This document shows positions 1 through 12,464 of a DNA stretch of 64,000 nt, in pieces. A program made the position numbers and the translations under genes. Under the pieces are notes generated by a model, which was given only the letters and a program-made list of their open reading frames with translations, did no database searches and was not told the DNA's origin. The stretch is from assembly GCA_025024175.1 (NCBI GenBank), contig QCXZ01000064.1:46211325-46275324 (forward strand). Direction: 5' to 3'. The first letter of the stretch is position 1. Every line of letters starts with the position of its first letter. The stretch is from Rhyzopertha dominica (lineage: Eukaryota > Arthropoda > Insecta > Coleoptera > Bostrichidae).

Positions 1-1600
1 CTGTACTTCTTAATTCGAGTCCTACTTGTTACATTGGGCGTCAATGACCTGTAGAGTATCTACTACTTACCTTAGATTTTTGTAGGGTTGCTCAAAATCT
101 AGCGTCTAGTTTAATAGACCAGGTCATTTATCGATATACGATATGAATACGAATCAGTGGTAATGTGACGCAAATTAGTCCACAAGTGATTGCAGAGCTG
201 CGTAATACTCCAGTACAAGAAATTAATTTCGATACTTTCAGTACACTTGAAGTACTTGTACTTGGTAGGTACTTAAGTTCTTTTACAGATTATGTATGTA
301 CTTGTACTTGGATTGTTTAATATAAAGTACTTAGTACTTAAAAACTGTTAGATTAACCAGTTGTTGCGTTGTGTACGATCTAGTATTTTTGTAATCCTTA
401 AAATGCTGATGTGATACCTGATCGATTACCTACATTCTGTCTTCTACCATCACTACTTATTTTGTGCCACTTATATTAACTAAAGTTTTTATAAATAAAA
501 CATCCTATATTTTATTATTGAAGAAAAAACTTAATAGGTACTTTTTAAATTTTGAAGATACGTAATCATCACTTTTATTGCCAAATAAAAAAACAAGATA
601 CATTTTTTTAGTGCACACATTCTTTTATTTAAGCAAGGGACAACACAGACATTTGCCTGTAACCACATAATTTTTGAAATGATTATCAAAATTTAAAATT
701 TAATGTACTCTAAGTAATAAATATATATACATTGATACTACTACCACAAATTAAAAAGAGTAACACAAACATAATTATAGTGGTGGACAAGTATGCATAT
801 TTCTTTCGTAACTACAATGCAAACTTTACACCTTATATATGCAGATTTCTGATTATACCAGAAGTTAATAATGGAGCAAAATGGTTGGCTTTAGAACATA
901 CGTGGGTACATTTTAACATTATTTTGCAGCAAAGCAAAATTTTGTTAATTCTATTCGTTGCGGGTACTCTCATAAATTTTTTCAGGCAGTAGCACATTTT
1001 CAAAAAGACTTGGTTATGGTATTATGGTCGGTATATTTTACTGCAACCAGGAGAAAGTTCGTGCTGGTCCTGTTCCTACTTCCTAGAAGGATATTGCCGT
1101 TGCAGCTTGTGGCTCTTTTGTGATTGGGATACACGACCTAAAAAGTACTGGTTAGCGCGCGAAACCCCTTAGTTTATGTTAGATTCGGCAATAGTTGATT
1201 AGAAATGATTGATTACATTGCTCAACTCCCTCAGGATATTAAATACGAATTTAGTGTCGATTTAGTAACCATGATTTTTTTTCTGAAATTTTCTTTGTGT
1301 TGCTTATTGGAATGAAGAATATATTATTATGTAGTCAAAGTCGTTGCAATATCGCGTGGTACCTCAACCTCTGATTCGGGAAATCCACGAGTTAGATAAG
1401 TTTGCTTTATAATTGTTTAGCTTTGGTTAGATTTGACTTAATATTTGATGATCCGGAAATTGGATAACTGTTAAATCTTCCTTTAAAAACCTACAGTAAT
1501 CATCCATCGTGGCCGGATACCGTCGTCCTTCGTAATATATTTTCATTATTCTTATATCTCGCTGGAATTGTTCTCACTCTGCCCATCGCTGATTGTAACC
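1..1600. other. No gene recognised; AT-rich non-coding
   Basis: Both strands carry only short, stop-rich reading frames with no recognised protein motif. The one visible structure is a cluster of GTACTT/AAGTAC words at about 238-345. The last ~100 bases lead into the Transib-type repeat described separately. Confidence 0.5.
238..345. repeat. Clustered AAGTACTT-type short repeats
   Basis: The words GTACTT, TACTTG and AAGTAC recur many times within about 110 bases, in both orientations because the core is palindromic. A weaker cluster of TACTTGAAGTAC and AAGTATTTAAATAC words lies at about 24,040-24,125. Such words are common in subterminal parts of some hAT-type non-autonomous elements, but no terminal repeats were found here, so this is only a low-complexity palindromic cluster. 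Confidence 0.4.
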
Positions 1601-2715
1601 AGCAACCTAAAAACTCTCGAATACCGAGTTTCAAAAGTATTGTGTGACTTTTGCCAAAATTAATGCGCCATATTGGATCTGCTATTTTGGAATCTGAACA
1701 TGTGATTTAAATATCGTAATCAGCGACGTCAAGATCATAAGTATAAAAAAAATAGAATTGGGTGTTTCAGCGTTTATTTTTATTTTACATTCCAAACGAT
1801 CTAATTGAAATAAGAGTGACCGGTTTTTTATTTCTTTCAATGTTGCGTATAACTTGAGATATTAATTAATAAATATTAAAGAATTCAGTTGTGACGTCAT
1901 AAGTGAACAATCTGGTTGTACCGTGTTAAAAAGAGAGGGATAAACAACAATCGGTAATCGGAGTCAGTAGCAACATTGCGTACAGCTGACCACTGACAGT
2001 ACAGTGACAGCCGAGCTGAATAATCTGTGAACGTGTTTTTTGTGTTGTGTTAGTTTTCTTTTGTTTATCGTTCGTTATTCTTGCGTTAATTAAGCATCAT
2101 TAACACAAACACAACAAATCCAGCACAAGATGATAACGTTTAGAATACCATGTCGTGTGTTTACAATCAGCTTGTCTGACGCCCGACATCCGACAGTGAT
2201 TTGGCAGCCACAGAAGTACGCAAAGTAATACTGTTGCCAAGTTGCGTATTTCCTTTTTCAGTTAAGTCGTCATTTCTTTTGGAGGGCGTTTTAAAATAGT
2301 TCAACTTTGACTTGAATATTCACGTATTTAAATATCTAGATTTTATACTAATCAGCATAGGGAATGATTTGCATATGTTACAATTAGTAACGAAATCATA
2401 TTGAATTGCGTAATTTTTACTTCACACTGAAATACCCAATTCTAATAACACTTCTATAATGTGTTCAACTTTTCCGATTTTCTGGCTTTGTTCCAGATAT
2501 GACGATGACGAATGGTGCGGCTTTTGTTTTCATACCTTTCCACAAAGTTACCTCTAGAAATGTGTCAATGAAATAAAATTTTCCGAGTTTCAAAAGTGAA
2601 TTATACACACTTCCACTGGTAGAATCGATTTTGTTGTTTTGTAAATCGACCAACCAAAGTTGCTTTGATTCACTTTCGAAGTTTGGACAGCTTTTACGAT
2701 TTTTCGATCACTGTG
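1600..2715. mobile_element. Transib-like element, right-end fragment
   Basis: The right boundary at 2,709-2,715 is CACTGTG. Read on the minus strand the end is CACAGTGATCGAAAAATCG, followed by TAAAAGCTG and CCAAA. This closely matches both ends of the intact-looking element at 47,038-49,172. At 1,620-1,740 there is a diverged copy of the subterminal unit seen in that element (GAGTTTCAAAAG, GCGCCATATTGGAT, ATCGTAATCAGCGACGTCA). A TGACGTCA site at 1,892-1,899 with a CpG-richer stretch to ~2,150 parallels the internal promoter-like region of the other copy. No matching left end was found, so this copy is truncated or rearranged. The family call is inferred from the heptamer-like terminus and the complete copy. 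Confidence 0.5.
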
Positions 2716-2903
2716 TGTGCTGTCACTGATAATTTACCGAAGTTTACTCTATTGAAATATTTGACTGACCCAAAACAAAATAAGACCTAACAAGGGAGTT
2801 TAATGTTGTAAGATTTACTTGGTTTTAAAATGCACCCCTTTTAAATAACTCCTTATAAAAAGTACTACCTACCACTGAAAAGTGGACGTTTTAGGGCCTT
2901 ATA

Positions 2904-5133
2904 CATGGGCGTACCCAGCTTTTGGTCTAAGGGAGGGGGAGCAAAGCAGGAATTTCCCTTACTGAATAATTCAACAGAAATAAAAATGTGCCCCTATATC
3001 GGAATATGTACCTAAGTATTCATTTCATGAACAATCTTCGTTGATTTTTTGCAAGGTGACTTAAAACATCTTCTGTGAAGACCCAAGTTTTTTATGTATT
3101 CTGATCTTCAAAAGCTCCTTTATACCTAATTCAATTATTGATATCATTTAGGCGAAAATCTAGCGCATTCAGTTGCATCTCTATCACGTTTAACAAAAGA
3201 TGAGTAGATACATTTTATTTGGAAGAATAAAGATCCGTGATCCACATAATGTATAGTGATGTCAAACGAATTACTAAAGAAATATAAATTAAGAATCTAC
3301 TAATAGAATCACGTTTTATGATTTGGAATTCGCACATATCAAGTATTAATTAATTACCCTATGAGCTTTTTAGTTTCAAGTTTTCGCATTAGAAGCTTCA
3401 GAAATGTAAGTTAGGATTAAATAGATAGCTAGCATAGATAATAAAATTATCAAAACTGCGAATGAGGAAACAACTTGGTCGTGAAACAGTACCTAAGACT
3501 GTAATGAATTAGGCTGTTGGTTTAGTTAATCTTAGTTAAACCTAAAAATACAAGTTATAAGCCCCAGCTGGCCAAACATCATCAATCAGCCTTAAATTAA
3601 TGGTCGTTTTATCTCTAACAATTTTTACTCATACATCTAATTTTACTATAATTTTTGCATAATTTTAAAACGACCATTTGTTATTGTTCTCAAGTTACAA
3701 AAATCCCTTCATGTATTACATTCATCTTGCTGGCTGTCATTGATTTGCAATATATGACTCAATATCGTCAAAAACGTATGTTAAAATTTCTTACGGAATT
3801 TACTTGACTATACTGAAATCTGCAGGTATTAGCGATTAAACGCACAGCATAAGTTATTACAAATGTAGGCATTCTTTTATGATCAATTAATCTTATTATG
3901 GCAGTGTTAGTTATACTTGGATTGTTACTTCTGCGGCAAATTTTGTGACAAAAGTAATTTATGTTTTTAACTGTAATCATATATACATAGTTTATGTGCT
4001 TAAAGCGCCTAATATCGTCATCTGAAACTGAATATGAGCACATCGATGATACTCCACTAACTTGGACATTAGCAAATTCTGATATTTTAAATAGATCAAA
4101 TTTTAGTACTTCTTTTTGCTCTTTGGCTAAAATAATGACCATGGGATAAATCGAAAAGGGTGCTTTTGAGTCAATTATATAAATGCTAGATAATAACCAG
4201 ACACCGCAACACATCGGTAAAATGATAGCATATTACATTTCAGTGTTCGACGACGATTTTGTACATATTATGAGTAGGTACTATGTAAAATTAGATTAGA
4301 TACTTGCAAAAAATTATGTAAGACATGCTTTGTTATGAATACAGTACCGGATATACCATCTTTTATTTAGACTGAACCTTTGGGTTTATTTGATTATCAC
4401 ATTTTTCATTTAGCCATTATTTTTTTTAAGTTAAGCCAACCTCCGTAGTCCGCCAGTGCACTGCTTCCAAAAATTAACCCAGCGCTTAATATTGTAACCA
4501 ATTAAGCCTCATTTAAATAAACTGAGATATATTTAATCCGTTTTTCAAAAAGTCTTTTGTATACTGGCATTTTAACGGCACACCGGGTTTTAATTCGTGC
4601 ATATAATACTACTGGATTCCTAAAACTTACGTTAAATAGACTTTCATAACTCTTAGTTCATATGGATTTTTGCTCNAAATAACTGATATTTTTGAAAATA
4701 TTTGTTTCTCTGTATTAATTTTGAAATTTGGAACTAAGAACATTGGAGTTGCCGCCAAATACAAATATGTGACCGATTCTGGGTATTCCACATAACAGAA
4801 TAGTTGAACAATCCCTATAGGAAAACATATTAGAAGAGCTGAACAAAGTAGAAATCGTATTATGACTACTGACCAAAATAAGATGGATATCGTTTGACAA
4901 CGACTTATTGAAGACTTATTGAATGTCATTTGCATAGGTCGAATGTGAGTTCTGAATGAAAATTGTGAAATACGCTTGTCTATAAATTTTACTTCATTAA
5001 CAATTTCGTAAATACATACTTAATAATTAATCAGCTAAATTTACGGAAGGTGGAAAGGGCCCAGAGTTGGCAGTCCAGGTCTAGGTCCAGGGGGGGCAGC
5101 TGCCCCCCCTGCCCCCTTTTCGGTACGCCCATG
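2904..5133. mobile_element. hAT-type non-autonomous element, copy 1
   Basis: The ends are inverted: CATGGGCGTACC at 2,904 and GGTACGCCCATG ending at 5,133. The flanks are GCCTTATA and ACCCTATA, an 8-bp target duplication with two mismatches, as expected for a hAT insertion. Just inside the ends are G-rich (2,930) and GGGGGGG/CCCCCCC (5,090-5,115) runs. The left part recurs at 12,465-13,443, which confirms that it is a repeat; relative to this copy the second lacks about 230 bp around 2,975-3,205. A 148-codon open frame (3,768-4,214, minus) is not preserved in the second copy, so it is not treated as a gene. No transposase motif was recognised. Confidence 0.6.
4627..4935 (-). pseudogene. Open frame with weak odorant-receptor-like pattern
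   Basis: A 102-codon minus-strand open frame lies inside the hAT-type copy 1. Its middle is hydrophobic (about residues 18-50), and the segment ISRCQTISILFW followed by FLLCSALLICFP resembles the 'I..C..le.lf....l..fl.ss..iC' pattern in insect odorant receptors (7tm_6 family), where a membrane helix follows a conserved Cys. One codon holds an N. No flanking exon with a matching motif or a clear splice site was established. It could be a captured receptor-gene fragment or a chance hydrophobic frame; the resemblance is by eye only. Confidence 0.15.
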
Positions 5134-5561
5134 ACCCTATAAATACTTTGTTTACATTGTAAAAACAATTGGCTGACCTGTTACAAAAATCGTGTCTGCC
5201 ACTGTAAGTAAATGAGGAATTTTCTTTGGTTTTAAAATAAACACTTTCTGTTCTATAACTACGTATATATAAACGTTACGCACCCGAAGGAGTCACGCAG
5301 TAGGTTTCCTTACCGCGTTTTTGGTATTAATTAAGTACTTAATTGATTTGAATTTCTCTTCGAGTTCTGCAGTTTTATTTGAATAGATGTTTATTTAAGT
5401 CTGTTTGTATAACAGCTACAGAATTCTGACGAGTTCCGTGTTCCCTTGCCTCAAATTTTATCGCTATAACATGTTTGGTTTCCTTAAAACTGACATGGTA
5501 TTAATTTAGATTTTATGTTATTATTATTTATCCGGAAAATCGTGTTTATCTTTCATTTAAC

Positions 5562-5605
5562 TATAAATAGCAGAACCCTATATTACGTCCAGATTAGCTA
5601 TTCAT
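5562..5605 (+). promoter_or_regulatory. Candidate TATA-box promoter
   Basis: A good TATA box, TATAAATAG, lies at 5,562-5,570. An initiator-like TTCATAC follows at about 5,601, somewhat further downstream than usual. The 230 bases after it are clearly richer in G+C and CpG than the surroundings and end in a consensus splice donor, which is why the pair is read as a promoter and first exon. Confidence 0.35.
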
Positions 5606-5836
5606 ACTTCACTAAAGTCTTCATCTCTTAAGCGGTCAGGATTTTTCCGTGATGCGTAGCATACCAAAAAGCCTTTTCTAACGTTTCTGGAGTCCATGCG
5701 CACATCGTATAGAAAACAAAGCGTTGCCCGGAGCATTCAGCTTTCCCGTACTGTTGTCAACACACCGTGGTTGGAGCAGGAGTCGGTGCTGTTGTCCACC
5801 TGTTGATTCCATTGTGCTCGATGAGTGATGGTTCCG
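5600..5836 (+). other. Candidate first exon with splice donor
   Basis: This stretch is less AT-rich than its neighbours and lies directly downstream of the TATA box. A short upstream frame begins with ATG at 5,696 and stays open for 36 codons to TGA at 5,804-5,806. A second ATG at 5,821 opens MSDGS and runs straight into a consensus donor GTAAGT at 5,837, so a coding first exon spliced to a distant downstream exon is possible. No acceptor or second exon was identified, and no other exon in the window can be linked to it. It may instead be a 5' UTR exon or a transposon promoter. Confidence 0.3.
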
Positions 5837-5842
5837 GTAAGT

Positions 5843-7430
5843 AACCCTTATTAATCGTTATCTGTACTATTTCGTTAGCCAAGCGAACGGCTTTTCTATC
5901 TCAGTATGTAAGATAATGAATATATGCAGTGAAACGTAGGTATATTAATGATTAAGGCCTGTTTACATGCAGTTATCAGAGACGGCTAATTGAGGTACAT
6001 ATTTTAACGTGATTTTGGGACACAATCATATTATAGATAATTTCCTGTTCAAAGCATGTAATCAGTTAATGACAACAATTTTGTGTAGATGCATTTGATT
6101 TCAAAACGGTTAGCAATCGATGGAATTATAACTTGCAGATTATAAAAACTTCGTGATTATATACTTCGGTTAAGCAGGGTAGATTCAATTTGCAAAACCC
6201 TGTTACACATTATTTTACATTGTGTTATTCACAGAAGCAAAAGTTGTGTAAATGGAGCGAAAATTAGAGTATTTTAATAATTACTACCGCTGAAGTACTG
6301 AAAAAGAATTATTAGTCAGTTTGACGTTTTACCTCTTTAGATAGATATATTCTGTTTGAAAACGTAACGAACGGAGTAAACGATAGCTAGTGTTATTAGT
6401 TTTTGTATTCTGCACTTGAGTTACAACGTAATTATGACGATAAGTTTATCGTCATGCTATGAGAGTTTGTGCACTTGTTTGTTCGAATAGGTACATATAT
6501 CTATATTTAGTCCATGAATACAATTACTGGTGTTAGCAAGCTGTCTTTTTAAGGACGAAATTATCCCTAGGTGTCCACTTAAGAAACTGATTATATAGCC
6601 GAATAGATAAATCCCAAAATGATATATTTATAAATAACAGGAATTAGTATTTGTTCTCTGTTTTTACTCGTATCTCGAGTTGTATTATTTTTACTAATTA
6701 AAGAAAGTTGTAAAGTAAAGCAAACCCGTTGAAGTGATCCTTAAAACAATGCGTTGGTACACGACAAAAATTTTGTGTAGTAACTAAATGCCAAAAAGCG
6801 CATCTTGCAAAAATGCGTTAAAATTTACTACAACTAATACAACAGTTTCCCCTCGTTGACACACCTTAACGCGATAACTCTTGTTGCGAACGCGCTGATA
6901 CACATACACATCAGCAGATCAGCACCAGTTGTATACGTCAACACAACCAGTAAAGATAACACATTATACTAACCTTTGCACTAACCCTTAATTTACGACA
7001 GCTCAAAACAGTTTATTAATGCGCATATTGCACTGGCTAAATTAAAATTTCAAGCCTCGGTTCTGTCATATTTATAGCTCCATCCGATATTTCCCTATAC
7101 TGAAGCCGAACAGGACACTATTTATTTCCCGTTAATTTGATACCGATGTCTGGTTGAACATAATATTACCGATCAAAGAGAGCGATTTGTAATATGTATC
7201 GGATGTTTTGTAATTACTAGGTTTATATTTAGGAGACGAAATGTGTTGTTTTAATCATGTTTTTGACGGTTTCTTGTTCAAAAGAGTATTATGAATTCGG
7301 TCTGGCGCGTATGCATTTAAGCATACAACTTGTCACAGTCTTTGTCTGAATGAAGTAGTTACCTACCTAATGCGTTCCATATAGTGGTACTCAAGACACC
7401 TAAAATACCAGGTATATCTTGGTGGTACGT
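5843..7430. other. No gene recognised
   Basis: AT-rich sequence with no recognised coding motif or repeat. If the donor at 5,837 is real, this would be intron. Confidence 0.4.
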
Positions 7431-8040
7431 AAATGTGTAAATAATCAATTTTCTCATGGGTATCGTTGATCGTAACTTTTGATGCTGAGTAGGATGGTAC
7501 ATGTCAAATTTGGATTAAAAACAATGATGGAAATGGTATTTACCTAAAAAAAAGCAAAATTTTCACATTGCTTTTAGGGTGTCGTTGGACGTGATTTCTG
7601 ATGCTGAGTAAGTTGGTGGACCTTCAGTTTTGATTAAGGTTATGATGGACATCCACCATGGTACTTAAAGATGGAAAATAAATCGATTTTGTAAATTGTC
7701 TTTGAACGCTGTTTTTGACGCTGAATAGGATGGTGTACATCAAATTTGGATTAAGTTTATGACGAAGATGGTACCAAAAGGTGCAAAAATTCGCTTTTGG
7801 TTGATGGTTGTCATTAAGCATAATTTTTGATGCTGGGTAGGATGGTGCAAAACTTCAATTAAGACTATAGAGGACGTGCACCGCGTTACCTATACCTGCA
7901 AAAACTGATTTTGCTCCATGGAGGTTAAACGTTATTTTTGAGATATTGCTTTATCAGTGGCGTTGAACGTAATTTTTATGCCTATTATAATAGTGCTTGT
8001 CATATTTGGATTAAAGCTATGAAGGACAAGGACCATGATG
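7430..8040. repeat. Diverged tandem array, ~118-bp unit
   Basis: The word GATGCTGAGTAGGATGGT recurs with variation at 7,481, 7,600, 7,718 and 7,829, giving spacings of 119, 118 and 111 bases. Each is preceded by a 'cgttg..cgtaa.ttt' block and followed by 'tcaaatttggattaa..tatga.gga..tgg.acc'. A fifth, weaker unit (CATATTTGGATTAAAGC) lies near 8,000. Units differ by roughly 20-30%, so this is an old minisatellite or the repeated interior of an element. Confidence 0.7.
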
Positions 8041-9620
8041 ACTTATACTAAATGCTGAGGATGTGGCCGGTGAATTGCGCTAGCAACACCAGTAAAAGTA
8101 GGTTTTGATTAGATATTGAAATCTGTGGCGCGCTGCTCTTCATAAACTGCCGAAGGCGGATACCTATTATTGTTGGTAGGCACAGAAAATCTCTTAGTGC
8201 CTAAGCAAATTATCATTCGCTCTCAGAGTTAACAGCTTAGCGAAATAATTAAAACAATTTAATATTTATTTAATATTTGTTACTTTATACTTCATTATTT
8301 TCATCATTTATTATTCGATCCCGAATTTTATTCTGATCTATTTTATTGCATAGTAGGAAAACAGTTCATACATACCATGCGAGTGAATGTAGTAAAATTC
8401 ATAACTCCTTTATTTAAAATTTCAAGACAGCTCGATTTTGTTTTTGAAAGTGTCATCTTTTGACGTACACGTGCACAATATTATTATGACGTTGATTTTC
8501 GGTTAATCAGTCATCAGTTCCTTAAATGGAAGCTACATTATTTTTTATGCCATTTTGATATAACTTTATTGCTTAAATATGAAATGAATCAACTAAAATA
8601 TGTGATATTTTACCCCTAGTTATTTAATTTATTTTGAGTTGTTGCCTGTTATGCCGCCATTGGACAGAAAGGTGTAATTTATGCCAAAAATTAGAAATTA
8701 ACAAATACAAATTTTCCATGGACAATTGCTGATACACAAAAAATATTAATGAATTCTCCAATTCTTTTATACACCTTCATTTAAGCACATGCATATAACA
8801 AATATATGCTTGCTAGGTAGTTAAAAAAATGATGATGATATCGAAAACTAATGCCTTCCAAAGGTAATTTAAAAAGTTGCTTTGTTTCAGCATTTTCTTT
8901 CAAACAATATATATAAATATAGCTCTTTGTTAAAAAATTGGCACACAGATGGCTTATCGGCACAAAGCTTCTAAGCAGAGCTGCGATTATTGTAATTGTA
9001 ATGACAAACTGGATTATCTGAAGCACGTGCACCTGTATGGAACTTTGCGAAGGAGGCACATATATTATTGTTAGCACGACAACCCCCTGTGGGTAGATAT
9101 AACTTAACCTTTCTTGCGTTGATGTTTAGTAGGATGAAAGTGAAAACATAATATGTTGTATTATGCAGGTCGTATAAAGTTAGCTCATTGCAGGTTAATA
9201 TAATGCTACACACCATATTTTTGTAATAACAATTGGGTATTATCACATTTTTGAAAATTACGTAAAATGAATCTTGGAGTACATATATATCGTACGCCAT
9301 GTTAAAAAAACAAACAAAATATTTGTAGGTAGAGAATTTCAGGTCTGAAATTCGAATCTTAGGAGTTACCGCCAAAACGCTTCTATCCAAGGTAAGGTCA
9401 GGTCAGGTCAAGTGTCATGTAAACATTACAGAAGAGCGTGCTGTTCAGCGGCATTGCCAGACTTCCAAATGTGGGTGGGCACTCTAAAATCCGCAGTGAC
9501 GTTATATAGCTGCACTGAAGGGTATTTTACATCAGGGAATGATTCCAATCCTAGAAATAATAAGCGGCTTAAATGTGGCAGTGCAATCCTAGTCACAAAA
9601 TGAGTACAAACATTGGGATA
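8041..9620. other. No gene recognised
   Basis: AT-rich DNA with only short, overlapping open frames on both strands (98 and 139 codons minus, 63 codons plus) that show no known motif. A short run of AGGTC pentamers lies at 9,395-9,410. Confidence 0.4.
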
Positions 9621-9624
9621 AAGG

Positions 9625-9803
9625 GAATCTATATAAAACCATTAATTTCTGAACCATAACTTTATCCGCAACCTTCAGTATAATATATGACAGTCGACCG
9701 TATATTGTGCTTATTGTAGCTTAGCAACAGTTACAAAAAGGCGGCACAAAGAATTCAGCTACCAACGCCGCCTGCGTTACATGAATTATTTATAGAAACC
9801 CTG
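9625..9803. mobile_element. TA-flanked MITE, right-end fragment
   Basis: The segment ends in ATTATTTATAGAAACCCTG followed by TA, the inverse of the left terminus CAGGGTTTCTATAAATGATT found at 39,250. The interior matches the right half of the 39-kb copy (ATCCGCAACCTTCAGTA, ATTGTAGCTTAGCAACAG, GGCGGCACAAAGAATTCAG). The left half is absent or too diverged to follow. TA flanks and this terminus suggest a Tc1/mariner-type non-autonomous element. Confidence 0.6.
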
Positions 9804-9805
9804 TA

Positions 9806-12464
9806 TAAAAGGTTCACTAATAATTGTACATGCATGCACATAAATCAACTTGTTTCTGTACCATTTTTTTCATGACAGGTAAAAACCTAGCTCGTTATAT
9901 AGAATCCAAACTATTTTTGTGGTTTGTGGGAGAATTGCATTTAACAAAGCGATAATTAAAGAACGGTTTAAATATAACCTAATACAAATGACGTCAAGAT
10001 TTTACTTTGGCTAATTTCTCGATCTGTTGAAACTGGCAGGACCCTTACCTTAACTGACATAATAATCCAATTTATTATTTCCATTTTCCGATAGTCTTGC
10101 AACAGAGTTAAACCAATTTATAAATTTGCATGTTGGAGCTAATTAGTACATTGAGTTGATGAACTGTGAAGATGAACCAGAGTTATTAAAATGGCTTCTT
10201 TGGATATTTGCAGGAAAACGATATTATATCAACAGTATGAAATGCAACAAGTTAAAAACTTATACTCACTATAGTAAAAATGTATATTAAGTTTCCTTAA
10301 TAATCAAAAATATTTTATTGGTTTGGGTTATTTAAATAAAATATCATGTTCCTAATATAATAATAAAAAACTATTAGTTACAGGATCTAGCATTTTAATT
10401 AAATTTGTGGACAAGTTTACTTTCACTTGAAAAAAGTTAAGCCTTTGGCCTACAAACTCCTCAAATAAATTTTGGTTAGTTATAATGTAAAACTGATCTT
10501 TCAGTTAATAACTGGAAGTTTCAAAAACCGACGCTTTCACTAAAACGGATTACATAAATGTGGTCTATATGGCTTCACAGCCATAACGGTTTCAGCAGCA
10601 GCTCAAAAAGTTAAGTGAAACTGAAGTTTCTGATTTGACTATGAAGGGAATAGTAGGTGAATGTTGGCATATGCTCATAAACTAAAAAATATTGATGTGT
10701 ACATGTCTTTCGCCGCACTTCCGGGGTCATTTTGTGAAGATTTTTAAACGCCATCCATGAACTATGACGTGATTTCTTGCATATATTTTTAAATAAATGG
10801 CAAATGGCAAAGAAAATTTTTGGATCAAACATAATCAGATAGCGTATGGTAGCGACGTCATGTGTTCAACTGGCGACATATGGACGGTTCTGCGGCTTTC
10901 GCTTGTAACACATAATAGATTAAAATAAATCCTGCCGATTATTCGAGTGCTGAATGTTAGGAGTAATACTTATTAATATCGCGTTTGTTCAACATAATGA
11001 CAGAGAAACTTGAAAATAAATGGGTGGCGATTTGTCCTACCCTACCTATACACGAGAACAAGAGTTATTAAAAAACTGTCGGTGACAAACACAAACAAAC
11101 AGAAATGGAAGCCGAAACCAACAATTAACGCTTATGCTGTTTTGCATGCCGAGCGGATCACATGATATGAACTGTGACGTCAACAAGAGCGTCGACCATT
11201 TAGCCATTGTATTGAGATCCGTCAAAATGCTTTAAATTTTTAGAGCAAAGCAACCATTTTTATGATACCAACACGTTACTTGAGTAGTTCATGAGAATAC
11301 TAAGCTAAGCTAATGGTTACGAGCAATACTTCTACTTCAATATCGGTAAATAAAAATTTGTAACAATAACACCGTAAATATTTGCATGTAGTCAATTCTT
11401 GCCAAAAATCTTGATGCTGCTGCCAAGAACCAAGAAGTATTAGTCGATCGACTTTATCGACGTGCGCTTATAATATACCTACTCATGCATATTAAGAATG
11501 CCACATAAGCTTTTTAAAAACGTGCTTTTAGCTTATTCTCATTCAGGAGTGTCTGACTACCGTAATCTACGCTAACGTTTATAAATGATCTCAAAGTACT
11601 CAAGGTGACATTTTGGAAAATTTCCATGATTTGGTTATTTGAAGCTGTGACGAAAACTTGCGAAAAACTTCGCATAACGCCAATAAAACANCCTTCTTGT
11701 ACTAAATTAATTGTCTAAATCTTGCCNGCCCAAATGTAAATGTTTTTANATGCTCATATTCATGTATAAATGCAACTCTACGTTGGTATANTATCTGCGT
11801 TGTTGTTCGCTATAGTGGATGTAAATAGTGCACAACGCATCATTTTCATCATCCAATCAGTATTATCATCTTTTGTTAAAAAATAACATAAGCTAGTAAT
11901 AAAGACTATTCTTACGGTTTGAATCGTGGGGTGTAAATAGGAAACTAAATTAACTGATACATCTACACTGTTCATTCCGTTATGCTTGCTTTCATTATAT
12001 TTCTCATATCCGCTGTTAATTGGTTGCTTAAATTTGTTTTGTTAATTTATTCTTGATGTCGTGTAAGTAAGGATATTTTCCAAGATTATTTAGGTTCGAT
12101 GCCTCCTAAATATATAAAGCAAAAATACAGTCAGATTGTGAAGTAGGAGTTATTTCTCTTACCTTTTGTCTCGTTTTCGTTTCTCGGAGATGACAAGACA
12201 TCACTTCACTAAATCAAATTAGTTTGGTAAATATGCGAAGCCTTTCCTATCTTACAGCATTACCAAGTAGGGGAAGATGAGAGGCAAACTCATATTATGC
12301 ATATTCTATATATCGCATAAAAGTCACGTCTTCGTTCTGCACAGACATCATTCACTATGCATGACATCTTTCATTTTAAGCGCGCGAAACAAAAATCGCA
12401 TTCATACACAGATGCGCTGGCGTATTCTTCGTTGTAGCGCCCTGGGCACCTAAGGTTTACTGCT
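9806..12464. other. No gene recognised
   Basis: AT-rich DNA. A 73-codon minus-strand frame (10,611-10,832) and a 65-codon one (11,778-11,975) have no recognisable motif. Several N bases lie at 11,690-11,795. No repeat ends were seen. Confidence 0.4.

Noticed and set aside
3768..4214. 148-codon minus-strand frame in the hAT-type element
   Set aside because: The corresponding part of copy 2 (13,130-13,440) has frame-breaking insertions and deletions and no known motif; it is treated as a chance frame.
9395..9410. AGGTC repeats resembling nuclear-receptor half-sites
   Set aside because: The hexamers overlap (5-base period), so they are not spaced half-sites; more likely a tiny slippage repeat.
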